Assembly (NCBI RefSeq): GCF_945859685.1
Contig: NC_079147.1
Coordinates: 89,272,315-89,336,314 of the forward strand
Length of the DNA stretch: 64,000 bases
Direction: 5' to 3'
Source of the DNA: Eupeodes corollae
Taxonomy: Eukaryota > Arthropoda > Insecta > Diptera > Syrphidae
Under the pieces are notes generated by a model. That model did not search any database, had not been told where the DNA came from, and worked only from the letters and a program-made list of their open reading frames with translations. The translations under genes and the position numbers were made by a program. Positions 56,601-64,000 of the stretch are shown piece after piece (within the stretch, counting starts at the first letter, position 1; every line of letters starts with the position of its first letter).

Positions 56601-57405
56601 CCATTCTGCAACACAGAAGATACATTGGGAAATTTAATTTAATTTAATTTTCTTGTGACCTCATAATTCACACCCACTTTAAACGTAACTATAAACAAAC
56701 CAAATGTAGTTATTTTAGTATCTGGTTAGTCAAGCCACTTGACCAGATCCTTGTACAGGCAGCAAAGAAGATAATCACCAAAGTCGCCAGCTACCCTAAC
56801 CAATTAATAAAAAGGATGACCAATCAGGAAAGACACCCAGACTCGAGATACCTTTGTGGTATGGACAACCAACCTCCATTAGGATAACCGGGACTGAACA
56901 ACCCGAGATGAAACTCGCCAACGACACTCTTTTTTTAGCCTTCGACTTCATGTTAAACACATGTTAATTTTTGTAATTCATCAATGTATAAAGTTAGGCT
57001 CCCTGATTTAATTTAAGTTATTGTTAAATGTTATTTATGTTAGAATTAAGCCAAATGTATATCAAAAGTATCTGGTTAATTAATTGAATTTAACAGTGTT
57101 TTAAGGCACTGCGACCTGAAATTGATATTTAGTGACACCTGCTATTTGAAATTTTAGTTTATAGAGGATTTTTGAAATTAATGTCTTCGATTGTGATCCC
57201 AGAACTCAGACAATATTGCAGTGAATTTTGTGTGATAAAATAAGCGCAATTTAATATTTCCAAAGAACGCAAAGATTCCCAAAAAGTCTGTAAAGACTTC
57301 AGAAAAATGCATTAAGTCTTAAATAATTGCAATCAATTGATTTAAAAAAACATTTTACTCTTTGAAAAGCCTGAAAGTTGAACAAAATCGGCTATCGGGA
57401 TCCTG
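53681..57405. other. Stretch without recognised genes
   Basis: About 3.7 kb of AT-rich DNA. Frames such as 54396-54647 and 55574-55783 have no recognisable motif. The exception is a GC-richer patch at 56729-56930, listed separately. 'tatctggtta' occurs at 56719 and 57069. Confidence 0.45.
56729..56886 (+). other. Unidentified coding-like patch in AT-rich DNA
   Basis: A 52-codon open stretch without a clear ATG at its beginning, encoding VKPLDQILVQAAKKIITKVA and DSRYLCGMDNQPPLG before a stop. Base composition is clearly less AT-rich than either flank. It looks like an old coding fragment, perhaps of a retroelement, but no family is recognised. Confidence 0.25.
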
Positions 57406-57798
57406 TGACTTAAAACCCGTAGAATAGAGTACTTAAAGATCTTGATATTAACAGGTCCGCAGGACTGGATAGTATTCTGAAGAGATGTTTTTCAACGCTA
57501 GAATATTCACTGCGTAAGCTTTTTTTTCCGATTGTATGGAAAACTGCATTTGTCCAGCCTGTCCCTAAAAAGATAATCCTTCTCTCCATCTTACTATCGA
57601 CCAATGGCACTTACCTTGTTTCCAAGGTCATACAAACGCTGATCAATTTTAAGCTCAAGAAATATCTTAAAGAACAAAAGCTTCTTAATGACCGGCAGTA
57701 TGGCTTTCGTAGCAATAGGTCCACTGTTGATCTCATGGTTTATCTCACCGAAGAGTGGAACATATCTTTACATCGTTTTGGAGAAAGTAAGATTATTG

Positions 57799-57823
57799 AA
57801 AAAATTAGGTGGCGCAACAGTCC
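57799..57823 (-). mobile_element. 25-bp SINE-tail micro-insertion
   Basis: The inserted bases are an A run plus 'ttaggtggcgcaacagtcc', the exact reverse complement of the SINE 3' terminus seen at 24138-24156. It is flanked by ATTG (57795-57798 and 57824-57827). Removing it restores LINE A reading (ESKII then AID). It appears to be an extremely 5'-truncated SINE or RTE insertion. Confidence 0.7.
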
Positions 57824-58356
57824 ATTGCTATTGATGAATCTCTTCTTCATTAAGTTAGAATTAACTTTCGGCCCGTTCAATTCAAGTCATATTGGATGGG
57901 TTCAAATCTCATATCAACAAAATAAACGCTGGTGTGCCCCAGGGATCCGTTTTGTCTCCAACACTCTTTCTTATTTTAATAAACAATCTCTTGTCTGAAA
58001 TTTTAACCCACGTAATTGTTTCGCTGATAAAAGTTTCCTCAGCTTTTCATATTTGTTTTTGGATTCTCATCCCTGTTCTTGACACCATTGTTCAATGGGG
58101 AATCAAAAAATGAGTAGAATTGAATGCTTTGAAAACTCAATGCTGTCTATTGTCACAAAAGCGTAATTCTCTCCCTATGCCAATTTCTATGGGTGGTACT
58201 TTCATCAAGGAGACTGAACAGCTTTCAGTTCTAGGTATGTGCATCAAAAACCAATTGTTGTGGAGTAATTACATATTTTTGGCATCACCAAAAATGCTTC
58301 TAAGCATTTAGGTTTTCTCTGACGATGCAAGAAGTTTTTTTTTAATTTGAAAATCT

Positions 58357-58366
58357 TTCATCTGTC
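58357..58366. repeat. Target-site duplication TTCATCTGTC, left (LINE B)
   Basis: 10-bp direct repeat with 59569-59578. Confidence 0.88.
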
Positions 58367-59568
58367 AAATAAACGTTCAGCTTGCCGATCGCTTTCGCAT
58401 GACCCTATCTGCGGCACTGGACACCTTACTCTACCTATCACCTCTTGATATATTTAGCAAATCAAATAGCTGCAAGATATTCTATTCGCCTCAAAGCTTC
58501 GTCGCAGTAGACGTAGAACAACATTGGCGACTCCGTAATTCTTAGGTATTTAGAATCAATTCCAAAGCACACAGAACCACACCATCCCCCAACTGCAATT
58601 CGACAGAAACTTCCAGATTTCTATACCTTCCAGATCTTTCTGGGAGGATAAGACATTCCTGGAAAACGAGTCAATTCATTTTTATACAGATGGTTCAAAA
58701 ACAAAAGAAGGGGTTGGTGGATTTGTGTACTCTGAACAACTTAAATAAAGTCTCTCATTCCGCCTTCCAAATCATTGTAGCGTGTTCCAGGCGGAAATAT
58801 TGGCGATAAAAGAAGTCTACTCCTAGCTTAAGGAAAACGTGATATCAACATCTGATATCCGTATTTTCTCAGATAGTCAGGCCGCTATCAAATATCTAGC
58901 CTCTGTCCCTAAAAACTCTATAATAGACCATAACAGTCGATCATCTCTAATGGAGATGGCACAACAGTTTAATATTCATCTTTGCTGGGTTCCGGGCCAT
59001 AGAGACATTTCAGAAAACTGTAAGGCAAATGAACTCTCCAAAAACGGTACAGTGCAGCCCACCCTACCACGTTTGGCAATTATTGGCATACCAATCGCTC
59101 TTCGTAACTGTTGCAAGACGCTGTGCGGAGGGTAGATACCAGGTGAAACAACATCACCACGTGTCAGGTCACTCAAAACATCTGGCCAATACTTGATTTA
59201 AAACGTTCAAGGTGCTTGCTATCTCTTAGCAGATCGCATATAAGCTCAATAATAGGTGCCATAAACGGACATTGTCTAATAGGAAAGGCTAGGCGTATTC
59301 TCAATGACTTCTCCAAAAGCTGTATAGACGTGGAAGAGGAGGAAACAGTTTTTCACTTTCTCTGTACATGCCCTGCTCTAGGACAAAAACCCAAGAATTA
59401 CCTAGAAAAATTGTTCCTTAAAAATCTTAGTCGTATTAGCATAATCAACCTCCCACGTTTCGTAAGGCACTCAAACTGGTTCATTGAGCTTAAAAGAAAG
59501 CCTCAAGATTCGTGTGGTATCACAATGTGCCATCATGAACAGCCACTTAACCTAACTTAAACCTAACA
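58367..59568 (+). mobile_element. LINE family B, 5'-truncated insertion with RNase H
   Basis: Flanked by TTCATCTGTC. It starts in the region between RT and RNase H (RMTLSAALDTLLYLSPLDIF, 58395-58460). RNase H: HFYTDGSKTKEGVGGFVYSE (58678-58740), IRIFSDSQAAIKYLAS (58857-58905) and HLCWVPGHRDISENCKANELSKNG (58977-59045). The C-terminus has a CTCPAL-centred Cys motif (59365-59385) and FVRHSNWFIELKRK (59457-59500). It ends with a TTAACCTAACTTAAACCTAA-type tail. Several frameshifts. A RNase H-bearing I/LOA-like LINE. Confidence 0.85.
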
Positions 59569-59578
59569 TTCATCTGTC
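59569..59578. repeat. Target-site duplication TTCATCTGTC, right (LINE B)
   Basis: Identical to 58357-58366. Confidence 0.88.
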
Positions 59579-60020
59579 CTAAACTTGCGAATCATTTTCA
59601 CATTTAGGCTGGTGATTCAAATAGTTACTTGAGTCTTTTGAATAGAATTGAAAAGGGAGTTGTAAAAATGATAGGAGAAGTTCTCTTATTGAGTCAATTC
59701 AAATGAACACCGCCGCAAGGCCTCATGCTTATCATTGCTTTATCGTTATATAGCCCTAAGACAATTCTACGGTAATACCCGTACTTCTAGGAATGCCCAT
59801 CAGTTTACCCTTTAGGCCAATTTCGGACGAACTGTTAAGTATAGAGATTCTTTCTTTAGCTGCACTACACGAATAAGGAATGCTTTGCCAATGATTCCCA
59901 CTCAGGCATTCACAACCAATGTGAGTCAGTTTCTCCTTTCCAATCCTATCTTCCTTTCTTGGAAGAACTTGCACTGTGTCTTATCCTTATAAGGGTATTC
60001 ATAGCCTCTCTATTGCGGGC

Positions 60021-62689
60021 ACAATTTAAAACAAAAAATAAAAGTTTTATCTTATGGCCACGTGAAAGATAAAACCTATGGGAATTCTACACATTCGATT
60101 TAAAAAGATTCCTGAAAGACAGAATTCATGAACTTATCGTGTGAATTACACAAAGTAAGAGTTTGAATAGAGAAGAAATAAAACTTCTGTTGCTTTAAGA
60201 ACGGCTTATAAATAATAAACTATCTTCTACCGATAAAAGAATGCCTCAATAATAATGATTTCTCACAGTGAGCAAACTTTTAACAAAAAGTAGAAATCAT
60301 TCATCGCAAAATTCTAATTCCAAAATCAAACCTTAACCAATGTGACTTTACTTTCTTCATAAATAAAAACCTCTGGTATAGGCAAGGTATACCAATTATG
60401 CCTAACAACTCCAGATCCATAGTCTACGAAGTTCAAATTATCATGATCACCTACATTTTTGGTCTAGGTATCTTTATAGAGGAACTGGGACCACATGCTT
60501 TCACCACACTAATGAATATGGACAATAGCAGTCATTCAATAATTCTTTAAATCACCATCACTATCCCAGAAATCACGTAAGTTATATTATGAGAACCGAA
60601 CTGATAGATACAAAATTAGGTACCTAGAAAAATATAATAAAGTTTCTCCAAAGTCCAATCTTAGCTTATACTTATGAACGAAACACGACGAACGTCAAAC
60701 GACGACCGCGACAACGCGACGATACGATACAAAAAAGTTATTTGCTGTGAACCACAAAAAGCCGTCATTATATTAAGTTAGGTACCAATGGACTTCAACA
60801 ATAACAAAAAAAAAAAAAAATTATCTATCTATAAAAATGAGGAAAAATTATAGCAATCTATATCTATCAAACAGTGGTATTTCGCTATAAAGAAAATTAG
60901 TACGTTTTCAGCTCAATCAACTCTAATCGACAAATATAGGTATGCAAGTAAGATCGAATGACGACAGAGACAACGTCGACGAACGATCGTACGAGTGTAT
61001 AGCGGCTTGGCGCTCAAATAGCCGCAAGCTTCTTACATAGATATTATTTGTATGAATTTGGCAGAAAACAGATATTCACACATAAAAGTATCTAGATACA
61101 CGAAATTATGTACCCATAGCAGAAATGAACAAGTTTTTCCAGCTAAATCAACAAAGAAATCATTGTTTTCATTTTCAGTCAGATACAAAATCTATCCATA
61201 AGTCGCACACAAGAGACTCACACAGACTCGAGATAGTCTCACAAAGTTGAATGAAGACTCTAGATAAGCTAATGATTGTCATTAACATGAAGTAAAATCG
61301 GCGTGCAAATTACTTTTAATGTCGACAATCTTGTCGCTCACCCGCTTTCAGATCAGATCTGGCGGTCATATGTGAAAAGAAACAAAGATCTCAAAACCTG
61401 CGGAACTTAATTATACCGAAAAGTTGTGTTTTAAATAAGATATACATACGTAGATATTTTAGTGCCTTGTCTATATCGCTTGTAACAGGTTTCTACAATT
61501 ATTATTATTCGGGTGCGGTATATCTGGAATATCTTTTTGTATATCTACATATTTACCTTACCTACTGTCCTCGTCCTCGCCCAACACAATCGGAAAAAGT
61601 AAATCATTTCTCAAGCTGGCTAAAGATAGCAGACCTGACGCAGTACCTCCTAGCTTCGTGGTTTTTTTATGAGGAAGGAATTCCACTTGTTGCCGCTTTA
61701 GTTCATTCCACTGCGGGACAACATTCCATTGATCAAGCAATTTACATGATCAATTCTCTGTTGATCAGCTACGACAACAGCGACAGACGCTGCCGCAGCA
61801 TGGCACAAATCAGCTCAGTTCAACTCATATGAGCCGGTTCCCGCGCATTTGATCATCAAGAGCTCAGCACTATTTGTAGGCATGTGGTGACCATCTGTTC
61901 ATGTTCATTTTGTTCTATTTAAATAATACGTATACATATTCTTACTTCGTGTTAACAAGCATCCCTGGTTTGAACATTCTTATACTTCTTTTTTCAAGAC
62001 TAATTTACAGTTCGATTAAGTAAGAACGTGGGTAGGTAATCTCTGTTGAACAAAATGGTTGGCGCTTAAGATTTCTACGGAAAACTTAGGTCAGTAGGCA
62101 TTAGTGAAAGGTAATTTGTTGAGGCGAGAAAAGCTTTAGCGAGCTAAAATCAGCTGGTAATTCCAACTGTCAGACTTTGACAGTTGACAGTCGCTATACT
62201 ATATTTGCTTTCAAATTGAATAAATAAGTGCGTTTTTTGGTATTCCATATATAGTACAGTGAGAAATTGCCAACAAAATGATCCGCAGTAGCCAGATTTT
62301 TGTGTTTAAAAATTCTGACAGAAGATCTGTCAGAATAATAATACAAAAAAAAAACACATAAATAGTAGAAAGTTTTGTGAAAATCAAATATTAAAATTAA
62401 CTTATCAAAAAAACAACTAACTAATAACATGGACAATTTTCAAGAAGAAATTGTTTAAAAAAAGGTAATTTAACAGTTGTTTCAAGGAGGGGGTTTGTTC
62501 GTAGACTACTACTTTAACATGTGGTGTTGAAGCGAGCTAGATTTGACTCGATTCCCGTCGGAGATCGGAGTCGAGTCAAAATTTGAGAAGAAAAACCTGG
62601 AAGAGAAGTTGGTTTAAGAGATAAAGCATTATGGTCTATTTATTTCCATGTTTGTATACTAAAAATATAGTTTTGTTTTAATCAAATTA
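60021..62689. other. Stretch without recognised genes
   Basis: AT-rich with two similar CpG-containing patches ('acgacaacgcgacgatacg' at 60698-60725; 'gagacaacgtcgacgaacg' at 60967-60990). A 121-residue frame (61467-61832) is rich in Tyr, Leu and Ser and lacks a recognisable domain; I would not call it a gene without transcript evidence. Confidence 0.4.
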
Positions 62690-63996
62690 AAGGGTGTCCC
62701 AAAATTAACGTAAGATTTGAATTTGCCGCCATTTGTGCAGTGAAGTGTTGGCAACCCTGAAAAAAAACAATTTGACAGCTAACAGTATAGGGTTATTAAA
62801 AATGGAGCGTTACACGATAGAACAACGTGTCTTTATTATTAAAGAATATTTCAAAAATAGTGAAAGCTTGGCGGCTGCAGTTCCAAAATTTCATACAAAA
62901 TATGGTCGGAATAGTGTTTTAACTTCGTCAACTGTGAAGAGATTAATTGAAAAATTCAGGGAGACTGGATCGGTTGGAGATGCCAAACACACTGGTCGTT
63001 CAAAAACAAGCCGTTCAAATGTGAATGTCAAAGCAGTGCGTGAGAGTGTTGCTGACAATCCAGGAACCTCAATTCGACGTCGTGCAAATTTGTGCAATTG
63101 CAAAATTTCAAGAACCTCTTTACAGCGTATACTCACCAAAGATCTGTGACTTCATGCTTACAAAATTCAATTAACACAACAATTAAAGCCTAATGACCAT
63201 GGACAGAGAAAAGAGTTCGTTGAATGGATTATTGAACATCAACAAATGGACCCTGATTTTTCGAGCAAGATCATCCTAAGCGATGAAGCACATTTTCATC
63301 TTTATGGCTTTGTCAATCGCCAAAATTGCCGCATTTGGGGTTCGGAGAACCCACATGTGATTGTCGAAAAACAAATGCATCCACAACGCGTGACTTTATG
63401 GTGTGGATTTTGGGCTGGAGGCATAATTGGGCCATATTTTTTTGAAAATGATGCTGGTCAAGCAGTGACTGTTACTGGTGCTCGATATCGCGACATGATT
63501 ACAGTTCTTTCTGCCAAAATTGGATGATATTGATGTGTCCAATATGTGGTTTCAACAAGACGGTGCTACATGTCATACAGCCCGTGAAACAATTCAATTA
63601 CTGTATGAGACATTTCCAGGTCGTGTACTCTCTCGTTTCGGTGATCAAAATTGCCCTCCTAGATCGTGTGATTTATCACCATTAGACTTCTTTTTATGGG
63701 GTTATTTGAAATCACAAGTCTATGTCAACAAGCCCACAACCACCCGTGCATTAAAGGAGGAGATTTAACGCTGCATCAACGAAATTCATCCACATTTATG
63801 CAGAATGGTCATGGAAAATTTCAACAAAAGAGTGCGCATGTGCATGCAAAGCCGTGGAGGTCATTTTTCCGATGTGTTATTCCATAAATATCCCTATCCT
63901 ATGTACTTTACGAGTCAGTTAAAATATAACTATCAAAAGTCTAAAAACGGCGTTTTCTATTTAATTCAAATCTTGCGTTAATTTTGGGACACCCTT
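62690..63996 (+). mobile_element. Near-complete DD41D (rosa-like) mariner element, 1307 bp
   Basis: Both ends carry the same inverted repeat, 'aagggtgtcccaaaattaac' followed by g[t/c]aagatttgaatt, about 34 bp with one mismatch. The left flank is TA (62688-62689) and the right flank CA (63997-63998), probably a mutated TA duplication. The single gene between is a broken transposase. Another left end of this type lies at 24281. Confidence 0.92.
62802..63887 (+). pseudogene. DD41D mariner transposase, three disabling changes
   Basis: ATG at 62802 starts MERYTIEQRVFIIKEYF, a helix-turn-helix N-terminus (DUF4817-like, from memory). A second DNA-binding part follows: TSSTVKRLIEKFRETGSVGD and NPGTSIRRR. 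The catalytic domain has ILSDEAHFHL (first Asp at about 63280), MWFQQDGATCHTA (second Asp at about 63560) and PPRSCDLSPLDFFLWGYLKS (third Asp at about 63690). I count 41 residues between the second and third Asp, hence DD41D. It is broken by an in-frame TGA at 63147-63149, a 2-bp loss near 63503 and an in-frame TAA at 63766-63768. Reading continues in good frame after each break to a final FNKRVRMCMQSRGGHF. All three catalytic residues remain. Confidence 0.92.
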
Positions 63997-64000
63997 CACA

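Larger units (their letters stand above)
57410..60020 (+). mobile_element. LINE family A, split by a LINE B insertion
   Basis: RT part 57410-58356: a degraded finger region, then YGFRSNRSTVDLMVYLTEEWN (57700-57755) and HRFGESKIIA with a 25-bp insertion at 57799. Next come DGFKSHINKINAGVPQGSVLSPTLFLILINNLL (57892-57990) and a C-terminal GTFIKETEQLSVLGMC (58195-58240). After the LINE B insertion it resumes at about 59570, with HRRKASCLSLLYRYI (59707-59750) and NTRTSRNAHQFTL and YRDSFFSCTTRIRNALP (59775-59890). The palm with the catalytic Asp pair is lost. Block order matches 1.3-2.9 kb in reverse. Confidence 0.82.

Noticed and set aside
61467..61832. 121-residue open frame as a gene
   Set aside because: No domain or homologous motif; start and composition look like chance in AT-rich DNA. 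Kept only as a note.

Overview
This is AT-rich nuclear DNA from an insect, most likely a fly. The evidence is the mix of transposons: Mag-clade Gypsy, rosa-like DD41D mariners, RTE and I/LOA-like LINEs, a Helitron, a ZMYM1-type hAT and pogo. The species cannot be read from the window. I found no convincing intact host gene, no standalone tRNA or rRNA gene, and nothing bacterial such as operons or CRISPR. Nearly every recognisable protein is a transposon relic. The one long intact reading frame is the Gypsy gag-pol at 33.8-38.0 kb.

Layout. 0-3 kb: an RTE-like scrap, a Tc1-like scrap and a minus-strand LINE (family A). 3.6-4.7 kb: two short, unexplained, relatively GC-rich open frames. 5.7-8.7 kb: three unrelated LINE fragments (A, D, C). 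10.4-11.2 kb: an RNase H-bearing LINE tail (family B). 13-14 kb: two minus-strand SINE copies, one split by an irregular TAGTCAATA-type array. 14.1-16.4 kb: two RTE copies in opposite orientation, each hit by the same Harbinger-like MITE. 19-21.5 kb: SINE, MITE, and a broken gene of an unnamed repetitive family. 23.8-27.5 kb: mariner fragments carrying two young SINE copies, then another MITE. 28.2-30.2 kb: a deleted family B LINE and a SINE. 31.8-38.7 kb: a 150-bp tandem triplication, mariner remnants, and a complete Gypsy element inserted in a mariner. 40.2-44.1 kb: a dispersed direct repeat on both sides of a broken pogo transposase. 45-47.3 kb: an RTE-like LINE and a mariner scrap. 49.1-53.7 kb: a three-level nest (Helitron inside hAT inside RTE). 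57.4-60.0 kb: LINE B inside LINE A, plus a 25-bp micro-insertion. 62.69-64.0 kb: a DD41D mariner with both inverted repeats but a broken transposase.

Relations between elements. The nesting gives a relative chronology, and several target-site duplications can be read directly: CATAT for Gypsy, AGCAGATG for hAT, TTA for the MITEs, TTCATCTGTC for LINE B and a 13-bp repeat for an RTE tail. The two Gypsy LTRs look identical, so that insertion is the youngest large event. The SINE has a tRNA-like head and a 3' tail that closely matches the 3' end of the RTE LINE in the same window. This suggests a SINE-LINE partnership in which RTE machinery copies the SINE.
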